NCBI RefSeq assembly: GCF_900101615.1
Contig: NZ_FMZX01000006.1
Span: 1 to 64,000 of the forward strand
Direction of reading: 5' to 3'
Length of the DNA stretch: 64,000 nt
Origin: Belnapia rosea
GTDB taxonomy: Bacteria > Pseudomonadota > Alphaproteobacteria > Acetobacterales > Acetobacteraceae
Position 1 is the stretch's first letter; each line of letters starts with the position of its first letter. The translations under genes were made by a program, and so were the position numbers. This document shows, one piece after another, positions 39,990 to 50,021 of this stretch. The notes under the pieces were generated by a model that ran no database searches, had not been told where the DNA came from, and saw only the letters and a list, made by a program, of their open reading frames with translations.

Positions 39990-41375
39990 ATGCGCCCGAA
40001 CAGCCTGCACGCCGCCGACCTGGCGCATCTCGTCCATCAGCAGACCGATCTCGGCGCGCATGAGCAGGAGGGCGCCATCCTCATCGCCAGCGGCAATGGC
40101 GTCCGCGTCACCGATACCGAGGGGCGGGAGTATATCGAGGCGATGGCCGGGCTCTGGTGCGCCTCGCTCGGCTTCTCCGAACGGCGGCTGGCGGAGGCGG
40201 CCTACAAGCAGATGCTGGCCCTGCCCTACTACCACACCTTCTTCCAGAAGGGGCATGAGCCGAGCGTGCGGCTGGCCGAGAAGCTGGCCGCCATCGCGCC
40301 CGAGGGACTCGGCCATGTGCTGTTCCAGTGCAGCGGCTCCGAGGCCAATGACGCCGCGATCAAGCTGATCTGGTACTACAACAACATCCGCGGCAAGCCG
40401 CAGAAGAAGAAGCTGATCGGCCGGGTGCGCGGCTATCACGGCAATACGGTGGCGACCGCCTCGCTGTCGGGCCAGCCGCATATGCAGGCGGATTTCGACC
40501 TGCCGCTGGGCGACCGCTTCTTCCACATCTCGAATCCCAATTACTACCGCTTCGGCCAGGAGGGCGAGACGGAGGAGCAGTTCAGCGCCCGGATGGCGGA
40601 GGAGCTGGAGGCGCTGATCGAGCGCGAGGGGGCGGACACCATCGCCGCCCTGTTCGCCGAGCCGGTGCAGGGCGGCGGCGGCGCCATCACCCCGCCGCGC
40701 GGCTATTTCGACCTCATCCAGCCCATCCTGAAGCGGCATGACATCCTGCTCGTCGCCGATGAGGTGATCTGCGGCTTCGGCCGCACCGGCAATCTCTGGG
40801 GCTCCGAGACCTATGGCATGCGGCCGGACATGCTGGTCTGCGCCAAGCAGCTGACGGCCAGCTACCAGCCCCTCTCGGCGCTGCTGATCTCCGACCCGAT
40901 CCATGCGGCGCTGATGGCGGGCAGCAGGAAGCATGGCAGCTTCGGCCATGGCTTCACCTATGGCGGGCATCCGGTGGCCTGCGCCGTCGGCCTCGAGACG
41001 CTGGCGATCTATGAGGAGCGGGACATCCTCGGCCATGTCCGCGCCGTCTCGCCCGCCTTCCTCGAGGGGCTGGAGGCGCTGCGCGACCATCCGTTGGTGG
41101 GCGATGTCCGGGGCGTTGGGCTGATCGCGGGGGTGGAGCTGGTGGCGGACAAGGCGACGAAGGCCCCCTTTCCGCCTGCCGCCAAGGTCGGGCTGCTGGT
41201 GCAGGAGCGCTGCCAGGCGGCGGGGCTCATCGTCCGCGCCATCGGCGACCGCATCGCCTTCACCCCGCCGCTCATCATCACCGCCGAGGAGATCCGCGAG
41301 ATGTGCGGGCGGTTCAAGGCCGGGCTGGACGCGGCCTGGGCGGAGCTGGAGGGGCGGGCGCTGGCGGCGGAGTAG
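39990..41375 (+). CDS. class III omega-aminotransferase
   Basis: This 461-residue PLP enzyme of the omega-amino-acid/diamine:pyruvate group has LIWYYNNIRGKPQKKKLIGRVRGYHG, FAEPVQGGGGAI, the PLP-phosphate DEVICGFGRTG block and the Schiff-base lysine in CAKQLTASYQPLSA. The C-terminal GLIVRAIGDRIAFTPPLIIT segment is also typical. Such enzymes move amino groups from amines or beta-amino acids to pyruvate. ATG at 39990 follows AAGGAG. The amine donor is unknown. Confidence 0.93.
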   Translation: MRPNSLHAADLAHLVHQQTDLGAHEQEGAILIASGNGVRVTDTEGREYIEAMAGLWCASLGFSERRLAEAAYKQMLALPYYHTFFQKGHEPSVRLAEKLAAIAPEGLGHVLFQCSGSEANDAAIKLIWYYNNIRGKPQKKKLIGRVRGYHGNTVATASLSGQPHMQADFDLPLGDRFFHISNPNYYRFGQEGETEEQFSARMAEELEALIEREGADTIAALFAEPVQGGGGAITPPRGYFDLIQPILKRHDILLVADEVICGFGRTGNLWGSETYGMRPDMLVCAKQLTASYQPLSALLISDPIHAALMAGSRKHGSFGHGFTYGGHPVACAVGLETLAIYEERDILGHVRAVSPAFLEGLEALRDHPLVGDVRGVGLIAGVELVADKATKAPFPPAAKVGLLVQERCQAAGLIVRAIGDRIAFTPPLIITAEEIREMCGRFKAGLDAAWAELEGRALAAE

Positions 41376-41391
41376 CCGCCAGCCCCTCGCA

Positions 41392-42627
41392 TCAGCTCCG
41401 GTAGGAGCCGTTGATGTCGATGTAGCCGTGGGTGAGGTCGCAGGTCCAAACCCGCGCCTTGCCGCGGCCGAGGCCGATATCGACGGTGATCTCGACCTCA
41501 CGGCCCTTCATGTGGGCGACGACCGGCGCCTCGTCATAGCCGGGGACGACGCCGCCCTCCCGCGCCATCCAGGTGCCGCCGACGGCGATGCCGAGCTTGT
41601 CGCGGTCGGCCTGCTCGCCGGACTTGCCGACGGCCATGACGATGCGGCCCCAATTGGCGTCCTCGCCGGCGATGGCGGTCTTCACCAGGGGCGAGTTGGC
41701 GATGGCCATGGCGATGCGATGGGCGGATTTCGCGCTGGCCGCCCCGGTAACGTCGATGCGGATGAGCTTCTGCGCCCCCTCCCCGTCCCGCACCACCTGC
41801 AGGGCGAGGTCCAGCAGCAGCTCGTCCAGCGCGCGGGCGAAGTCGCGGAGGATGGCGCCGCCCTCGGCCGGCACGCGGGGGTGCTTGGCCTGGCCGGTGG
41901 CGAAGAGGATGACGCTGTCGCTGGTCGAGGTGTCGCTGTCGACCGTGATGCAGTTGAAGGACCGCGCCGAGCCCTTGGAGAGCATCTCCTGCAGGGCGGC
42001 GGCCGGGATTTTCGCGTCGGTGGCGAGGAAGCTCAGCATGGTCGCCATGTCGGGGGCGATCATGCCGCTGCCCTTGGCGATGCCGGCGATCGTCACCGTC
42101 GCATCGCCGATGGTCGCGGTGCGGACCGCGGCCTTGGGGAAGGTGTCGGTGGTCATGATGCCCCGTGCGGCATCCGCCCAGCGGTCCGGGGCGAGCGCGG
42201 CATGCAGCGCCGGCAGGGCGGCGGTCAGCCGCTCATGCGGCAGGGTCTCGCCGATGACGCCGGTGCTGGCGAGGAAGACCTCGCGCGGCTTGCAGCCCAC
42301 GAGCTTCGCCGCCGCCTCGGCCGTGGCGGCGGTGGCCTCGCGGCCCGCCTTGCCGGTGAAGACATTGGCGTTGCCGGCATTCACCACCAGCGCCCGTGCC
42401 TTGCCACCCTTCAGCGCGGCGCGGCACCAGTCGACCGGCGCGCCCGGGCATTTGTTGCGGGTGAAGACGCCCGCGACGGTGGTGCCGGGGGCGAATTCCA
42501 GCATGGTGAGGTCGGCCCGGCCCTTGTAGCGGATGCCCGCCTCGATGACGCCGAGGGTGACGCCGGCGATCGGCGGCACCTCCGGCATCGGTTGGGCAAG
42601 CGGGGAGACGGGCAGCGGGCCGGCCAT
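41392..42627 (-). CDS. argJ: bifunctional ornithine acetyltransferase/N-acetylglutamate synthase
   Basis: The 411-residue enzyme recycles the acetyl group in arginine synthesis. It self-cleaves at the conserved KGSGMIAPDMATMLSF site, where the threonine of ATML becomes the nucleophile of the beta chain. GVFTRNKCPGAPVDW and NAGNANVFTG mark the N-terminal chain. NCITVDSDTSTSD and the terminal THGYIDINGSYRS mark the C-terminal chain. ATG at 42627 lies 16 bases past the ppiC stop, so the two are in one operon. Confidence 0.97.
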   Translation of the reverse strand: MAGPLPVSPLAQPMPEVPPIAGVTLGVIEAGIRYKGRADLTMLEFAPGTTVAGVFTRNKCPGAPVDWCRAALKGGKARALVVNAGNANVFTGKAGREATAATAEAAAKLVGCKPREVFLASTGVIGETLPHERLTAALPALHAALAPDRWADAARGIMTTDTFPKAAVRTATIGDATVTIAGIAKGSGMIAPDMATMLSFLATDAKIPAAALQEMLSKGSARSFNCITVDSDTSTSDSVILFATGQAKHPRVPAEGGAILRDFARALDELLLDLALQVVRDGEGAQKLIRIDVTGAASAKSAHRIAMAIANSPLVKTAIAGEDANWGRIVMAVGKSGEQADRDKLGIAVGGTWMAREGGVVPGYDEAPVVAHMKGREVEITVDIGLGRGKARVWTCDLTHGYIDINGSYRS

Positions 42628-42643
42628 GGTCTTGGGCTCTTCT

Positions 42644-43567
42644 TCAGCGGCGTTGCGGTTGCGGGGCGGCGGGGCGGGTGCCGGCCGGCGGGCTCGCCGC
42701 CGGCGGGGCCGCATTGTCCAGCATGGAGGGGGCGGGCTGGTCCAGCCGCTCCACCTTGGCGGCGTCGCGGGCGCGGGCGACCACCTGCTGCACCTGCTCC
42801 TCCAGCATCTTCTGGCGAAGCTGGGCGCGGCTCTCCTCGAAGCCCGGCACCGGGGCGGAGCGGCGCTCCTCCACCTTGATGACGTGCCAGCCGAAGGGGC
42901 TGCGGACCGGGGCGGCGCTGGTCTGGCCGGGCTGGAGGGCGAAGGCGGCCTCGGCGAATTCCGGCACCATGTCGCCGCGCTTGAAGAAGCCGAGGTCGCC
43001 GCCGTTCTGGGCGCCCGGATCGCGGGAGCGGCGCTTGGCGAGATCGGCGAAATCGGCGCCGCCGGTGAGCTCGGCCAGCACCGCCTTCGCCTCCGCCTCG
43101 CTCTGGACGAGGATGTGGCGGGCATGCACCTCCTCCTCGCCCTGGCGGCGGCCGGCCTCCTGGTCGTAGCGGGCGCGGACCGTGGCATCGGTGACGCCCG
43201 AGCCGACCTCGCGGGAGAGATAGGCCTGCTGCAGCTCCTGCTCCTCGGCGCGCTGGATGCGGCGCTGCACCTCCGCGTCCTTGTCGAGGCCGGCGGCGCG
43301 GGCGGCGTTGGTCAGCACCCGCTCGGTGACGGCGCGGTCCAGCAGCTGGCGGGCCACCTCGGGGGGCAGCATCTGCATCAGCGCCGGGCCGGGCATGTTG
43401 CGCATCTCGGGCGGCAGCACGTCCTGGGCGGTGGCCATCACATCCGAGAGGCGGACCGGCGTGCCATCCACCCGGGCGAGGACCGGATCCTCCGCCTGCG
43501 GCGCCGGTTGGGCCAGGGCGCTGACGGGCAGGAGGAGGGCAGCCAGAAACAAGGGGCGGAATGACAT
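42644..43567 (-). CDS. exported peptidyl-prolyl cis-trans isomerase, parvulin type
   Basis: The 307-residue periplasmic foldase has a signal peptide (FRPLFLAALLLPVSALAQ, cut near residue 20). An N-terminal helical chaperone part of SurA type follows, then a single rotamase domain (about 145-240) with EVHARHILVQSEAEAKAVLAEL, SRDPGAQNGGDLGFF and SPFGWHVIKV. The tail after about 275 is Pro/Ala-rich and disordered. It is divergent from secA, whose product exports its clients, and co-transcribed with argJ. This argJ-ppiC-secA group is a known alphaproteobacterial neighbourhood. Confidence 0.92.
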   Translation of the reverse strand: MSFRPLFLAALLLPVSALAQPAPQAEDPVLARVDGTPVRLSDVMATAQDVLPPEMRNMPGPALMQMLPPEVARQLLDRAVTERVLTNAARAAGLDKDAEVQRRIQRAEEQELQQAYLSREVGSGVTDATVRARYDQEAGRRQGEEEVHARHILVQSEAEAKAVLAELTGGADFADLAKRRSRDPGAQNGGDLGFFKRGDMVPEFAEAAFALQPGQTSAAPVRSPFGWHVIKVEERRSAPVPGFEESRAQLRQKMLEEQVQQVVARARDAAKVERLDQPAPSMLDNAAPPAASPPAGTRPAAPQPQRR

Positions 43568-43636
43568 GCGGGCGGGGGGCTCCGGAAAGGCGCCGGACAA
43601 TGCCGGATGCGGCAAGGGGGGGCAAGCGCGCGAGCG

Positions 43637-43665
43637 TTGACCTGCGGCCAGCCCTTGCCTATCTG
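43637..43665 (+). promoter_or_regulatory. probable secA promoter
   Basis: TTGACC (43637-43642), a 17-base spacer and TATCTG (43660-43665) form a good sigma-70-type promoter in the 258-bp divergent region. Transcription would start near 43672, leaving a leader of about 150 bases before secA. The rest of the gap toward ppiC shows no clear element. Confidence 0.55.
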
Positions 43666-43825
43666 TTCCGCGCCCCCAGGGTCGCGTCCCGGGTCGTGCC
43701 CCGAGGTCGGTTGAGGACGCTGCCCGAAGCCACGGCTTCGGCCCCATCCCGGCGGCCCTCGGTGCCACTCGACTGCCGAGGCCCGCGCGGCCACCCCCGC
43801 GCAATCCCGGAGAAGCCAGGTTCGC

Positions 43826-46543
<2,718 letters not shown>

Positions 46544-46559
46544 GCCCCGGCAGCCATTG

Positions 46560-46584
46560 AAGGGCGGGGCTCAGCCCCTCCCTT
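46560..46584. terminator. bidirectional terminator hairpin, secA/thioesterase
   Basis: AAGGG-c-GGGGC (46560-46570) pairs with GCCCC-t-CCCTT (46574-46584) with one mismatch, around a loop TCA. That loop is the reverse complement of the thioesterase stop codon. The stem begins 17 bp after the secA stop and is A-rich on one side and T-rich on the other, suiting both strands. Confidence 0.65.
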
Positions 46585-46987
46585 CATCCTCCTCCTTGGG
46601 TATCGCCCGCGGATGGCCTTCGTCATCGATGGCGACGAAGGTGAAGACGCCTTCGGTGACCTTCTCGGGACGGCGCCCCTGGCCGCGCCCCCGGGCCCAG
46701 GTTTCGACCTTCACCGCGACGGAGGTCTCGCCGGCATGGTCCAGCGAGCAGTAGCAGCTGACTTCGTCGCCGACCGAGACCGGCCGCAGGAACCGCATCG
46801 CCTCGATGCCGACGGTCGCCACCCGCCCCTGGGCCCGCTCCGCCGCGAAGCCGCCACCGGCCAGGTCCATCTGCGACAGGGTCCAGCCACCGAAGATGTC
46901 GCCGCCCGCATTGGCGTCGCGCGGCATGGCGATGGTCCGCAGCTGCGGCCCTCCGGGCTGATCGGGAAGTTCCTGGGCCATGCTCAT
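46571..46987 (-). CDS. acyl-CoA thioesterase, hotdog fold (YciA-like)
   Basis: The 138-residue protein has the YciA-type active-site segment DANAGGDIFGGWTLSQMDLAG and a helix containing FAAERAQGRVATVGIEAMRF. The EVSCYCSLDHAGETSVAVKVE strand follows. It hydrolyses acyl-CoA thioesters in the cytoplasm. The last residues are charged (KEEDEGRG) and encoded within the terminator stem. ATG at 46987 has AGGAG five bases upstream. Divergent from the TrxR-like gene. Confidence 0.9.
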   Translation of the reverse strand: MSMAQELPDQPGGPQLRTIAMPRDANAGGDIFGGWTLSQMDLAGGGFAAERAQGRVATVGIEAMRFLRPVSVGDEVSCYCSLDHAGETSVAVKVETWARGRGQGRRPEKVTEGVFTFVAIDDEGHPRAIPKEEDEGRG

Positions 46988-47130
46988 ACTGCTCCTCGCC
47001 GGTGGTGCCGGCCGTTCCAGACTTCGGTGACCATGCCCTAACTCGGCGGTCAGGCGGCCGTTCTCGGCTGGGGTTGCGATCTTTCCCGGGTTCGCGCGTT
47101 GCGCTGCGGCATGGGCTGACGCGGAATGGG

Positions 47131-48096
47131 ATGACGGCGATGGATGCCGAGAACAAGCTTGATTGCCTCATCGTGGGCGGCGGCCCCGCGGGGCTGACCG
47201 CCGCGCTCTACCTCGCCCGCTTCCGGCGGCGCTTCGCGCTGGTGGACGGCAATGCCCCACGGGCCGCCTGGATACCGGTGAGCCACAACATCCCCTTCTT
47301 CGCCGATGGCATCAGCGGCAGCGAGATCCTGGCGCGCCAGCGCGAGCATGCGGGGCGCCTCGGCATCGGCATCCGCGCCGGCAGCGTGACGCGGCTGGAG
47401 AAGACGCCCGAGGCCTTCATCGCCACGGTCCAGGATGACGCCGGCGGCACGAGCCGCATCCGCGCCCGGCGCGTCCTGCTCGCCACCGGCGCCGTCGATA
47501 TCGAGCCAGACCTGCCGGACCTGCCCGATGCCGTGCAGCGCGGCCTGGTGCGCTACTGCCCGATCTGCGACGGCTACGAGGCGCGGGACCACCGGATCGC
47601 GGTGATCGGGCATGGCGACCGCGGGCTGGGCGAGGCCGTCTTCATCGCCCGCACCTATTCCGACGATGTCACGCTGCTGACGCTCGGGCAGAGGCTCGCG
47701 CTCGATGAAGGGCAGCGCGAGAAGGCCGCGCAGCACGGCATCCGGGTCGTCGAGTCGCCGGTCGCGGCGCTGGATATCCGGGATGGGCGGATCGCCGCGA
47801 TGCAGACCGGCGACGGGACGGAGCACCGCTTCGATATCCTCTATTCGGCCCTCGGCCTGCGCTACCGCACGGACCTCGCGGCCTCGCTGGGCGCGGAGCA
47901 GGACCCGTCCGGGGCGCTGCTGGTGGACGAGCACAACCAGACGACCGTCCGGGGCCTCTACGCGGCCGGGGCCATCGTCCGCGGGCTCGACCAGATCGTC
48001 GTTGCCATGGGCCATGCCGCCGTCGCGGCGACCCACATCCACAACCGCTGCGAATTGCCAACCGAGGATGAGCCCGACGGCTCGAACGGGCCATAG
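47131..48096 (+). CDS. NAD(P)/FAD oxidoreductase, thioredoxin-reductase-like
   Basis: This 321-residue two-dinucleotide-fold flavoprotein has the FAD site IVGGGPAGLTAALYLARF, ATGAVDIEPD, a redox pair C143-P-I-C146-D-G, the NAD(P) site AVIGHGDRGLGEAVF and the terminal FAD contact GLYAAGAIVRGLDQIVVAMGHAAVAA. Thioredoxin reductases read C-A-T-C-D-G at this place; the Pro-Ile variant and absence of trxA suggest a paralogue with another partner. ATG at 47131 is chosen; 47140 is possible. Confidence 0.87.
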   Translation: MTAMDAENKLDCLIVGGGPAGLTAALYLARFRRRFALVDGNAPRAAWIPVSHNIPFFADGISGSEILARQREHAGRLGIGIRAGSVTRLEKTPEAFIATVQDDAGGTSRIRARRVLLATGAVDIEPDLPDLPDAVQRGLVRYCPICDGYEARDHRIAVIGHGDRGLGEAVFIARTYSDDVTLLTLGQRLALDEGQREKAAQHGIRVVESPVAALDIRDGRIAAMQTGDGTEHRFDILYSALGLRYRTDLAASLGAEQDPSGALLVDEHNQTTVRGLYAAGAIVRGLDQIVVAMGHAAVAATHIHNRCELPTEDEPDGSNGP

Positions 48097-48149
48097 GGCG
48101 GCCGCGTCCGAACCGCCTATGCTGCCGCCGCGAGTGATCGAGGTGTGGA

Positions 48150-48830
48150 GTGGCGCCAGATTCAGGGCCTGGCCGGACCGACCCGGCGGAGCGGCTGCTC
48201 CACCGGGACGAGGCCGTGCTGATTCTCGACAAGCCGGCCGGGCTGCCGGTGCATGCCGGGCCACGGGGTGGCGCCTCGATCGAGGACTGGCTGCCGGCGC
48301 TGGCCTTCGGCAAGCGGCGCCTGCCGCAGCCGGCGCACCGGCTGGACCAGGATACGGCCGGCTGCCTCGTGCTCGGCCGCACCAAGCCGGCGCTGGCGGC
48401 GCTCGGCGCCCTGTTCGCCGAAGGACGGGCGGCGAAGACCTACTGGGCCGTGGTGCGCGGCGGCCCGGCAGCCGATTCGGGCACGGTGGATGCGCCCCTG
48501 CTGAAGCGCAGCACGGCGCGCGAGGGCTGGTGGATGGCGGTCGACCCTGCCGGCCAGCCTGCCCGGACGCGCTGGCGCGTGCTTGGCCGGGGGCCGGGCC
48601 TTGCCTGGCTGGAGCTCCGCCCCCGCACCGGGCGGACCCATCAGATCCGGGTGCATTGCGCCCATCTCGGCTGCCCCATCCTCGGTGATGCCCGCTATGG
48701 CGGCGGCGAGGGGCGGATGCACCTTCTCGCCCGCGCCATCGCCCTGCCGCTCGACCCGCCCGTCAGCGCCACCGCGCCACCGCCGCCGCATATGCGGGAG
48801 GCGCTGGCCACCTGCGGCTGGCGGCCATGA
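48150..48830 (+). CDS. RluA-family RNA pseudouridine synthase
   Basis: The 226-residue enzyme isomerises uridine in rRNA or tRNA. It has DKPAGLPVHAGPRGG, the catalytic HRLDQDTAG with its aspartate, KTYWAVVRG and the RPRTGRTHQIRVHCAHLGCPILGD block. There is no S4 domain, as in the RluA/TruC types. The start is GTG at 48150, preceded by a GGTGTGGA region. Its stop overlaps the ATG of the next small gene. Target site is unknown. Confidence 0.92.
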   Translation: MAPDSGPGRTDPAERLLHRDEAVLILDKPAGLPVHAGPRGGASIEDWLPALAFGKRRLPQPAHRLDQDTAGCLVLGRTKPALAALGALFAEGRAAKTYWAVVRGGPAADSGTVDAPLLKRSTAREGWWMAVDPAGQPARTRWRVLGRGPGLAWLELRPRTGRTHQIRVHCAHLGCPILGDARYGGGEGRMHLLARAIALPLDPPVSATAPPPPHMREALATCGWRP

Positions 48831-49195
48831 TCCCGCTGCTCATCCTGCTGCTGGCGGCGGTGCCGGCCGCGGCCCAGCGCAGCGGCTGCGGGATGGGCCT
48901 CGGGCTCGAGGCGATGCGGGGGGCGGAGGCGCCGCTGCGGGCGGGCGCCACGGCCACCTCCCTCCTCGCTGGGCGCGAGGCGGCGCGGCAGGCGGCCGGG
49001 CAATTGGCGGAAGCCTCGCGGCATCTCGCCGGCTGCGGCTGCCGCCAAGCCGCCGAGCATCTGGGGGAGGCCGCCAGGCTTGCCGAGGAGAACGAGGGCG
49101 CGGCAGAGGTCGAACGCATCCGCCGGGGCCTCGACCGCGCGGGCTTCTCGGTGCGGCTGGCGCGGGAGAGGCTGGACCGGCAGGGCTGCTCCTGA
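48827..49195 (+). CDS. small exported cysteine-containing protein, unknown
   Basis: I do not recognise this 122-residue protein. It has a clear signal peptide (MIPLLILLLAAVPAAAQ, cut after residue 16 or 17). The mature part is Ala/Glu/Arg-rich and helical with four cysteines (C21, a CGC pair in HLAGCGCRQ, and C121), which could form two disulfides. The start overlaps the pseudouridine synthase stop (ATGA). Its reading frame has normal codon use for the window, supporting a real gene. Confidence 0.65.
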   Translation: MIPLLILLLAAVPAAAQRSGCGMGLGLEAMRGAEAPLRAGATATSLLAGREAARQAAGQLAEASRHLAGCGCRQAAEHLGEAARLAEENEGAAEVERIRRGLDRAGFSVRLARERLDRQGCS

Positions 49196-49241
49196 ACGCT
49201 GCCCCGGACGGAGCGTTGGGCTGGGGGAAAGGAGCTGCCCG

Positions 49242-49517
49242 ATGCGCCATGTCCTCCTCCTTGGTCTCACACTCCTCGCCGGGCCGCTGGCGGCGCAGGA
49301 GCCGTCGCGGGTGCCGCCGGACCGGGTGCCGAGCCTCGGCGGCCGGCAATTCCCCTCCGGCGAGGTGGAGCGCCAGGTCCGCCCGCCGCCCGACAGCCCG
49401 GCCGCCGAGCGGGACCGGCGCCAGCTGCAGGAGCTGAACGACCTGTCGCGCCAGCTCGCGCCCGGCGCGTCCGTCCCCGCGCCGCATGTCGAGGACGAGA
49501 CGCGGCGGACGCGGTGA
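49242..49517 (+). CDS. small exported protein, unknown
   Basis: The 91-residue frame has a signal peptide (MRHVLLLGLTLLAGPLAAQ, cut after residue 18 or 19). The mature tail is short, polar and Pro/Arg/Glu-rich without cysteines and looks disordered. AAAGGAG lies about eight bases before ATG at 49242. It follows the previous small exported gene by 46 bp and ends 9 bp from the convergent DUF188 gene. No family recognised. Confidence 0.6.
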   Translation: MRHVLLLGLTLLAGPLAAQEPSRVPPDRVPSLGGRQFPSGEVERQVRPPPDSPAAERDRRQLQELNDLSRQLAPGASVPAPHVEDETRRTR

Positions 49518-49526
49518 GGCCGCGGG

Positions 49527-50021
49527 CTACTCGAAGGGGATCCAGGCCCGTGGCGGCGGCGTAGCGGCATCGCGCCGGGCGGCGGCGATCTCGGCATCCA
49601 GCGCGGCCAGGAAGCGGGAGCGATCGGCCTTGGTCAGCGGCGCCGGGCCACCGGTCATCTGGCCCATGTCGCGCATCCCCTGGGAGATGGTGCGGCCGAC
49701 CAGCGCCCCGCCGATATTGTCGGTGGTCCAGGGGCGGCCCTTGAAGGAGAGCGCCCGCGCGCCCCGCGCCAGGCAGCGCGAGGCCAGCGGGATGTCGGCG
49801 GTGATGCAGACATCGCCCCGGGTGGCGCGCTCGGCGATCCAGTCATCGGCCGCGTCGGCGCCCTCGGCGACCAGGATCATCTCCACATTCGGCAGGCCGG
49901 GCGGGCGGATCGGGCGGCTGCCATTGGCCACCACCTTCACCGGCAGGCCGAGCCGCGTGGCGACGCGGAAGGCCTCCTCCCGCACCGGGCAGGCATCACC
50001 ATCGATGAAGAGCGTCGTCAT
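49527..50021 (-). CDS. YaiI/YqxD family protein (DUF188)
   Basis: This 164-residue protein belongs to the DUF188 (PIN-like) family. It begins with LFIDGDACPVREEAFRVA, then GADAADDWIAERATRGDVCITADIPLASRC and the conserved GGPAPLTKADRSRFLAALD. The paired aspartates of a PIN-like metal site are present, but nuclease activity is not established for the family. Its start codon overlaps the pbpC stop on the same strand, so it is the last gene of the A2M-pbpC operon. Confidence 0.93.
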   Translation of the reverse strand: MTTLFIDGDACPVREEAFRVATRLGLPVKVVANGSRPIRPPGLPNVEMILVAEGADAADDWIAERATRGDVCITADIPLASRCLARGARALSFKGRPWTTDNIGGALVGRTISQGMRDMGQMTGGPAPLTKADRSRFLAALDAEIAAARRDAATPPPRAWIPFE

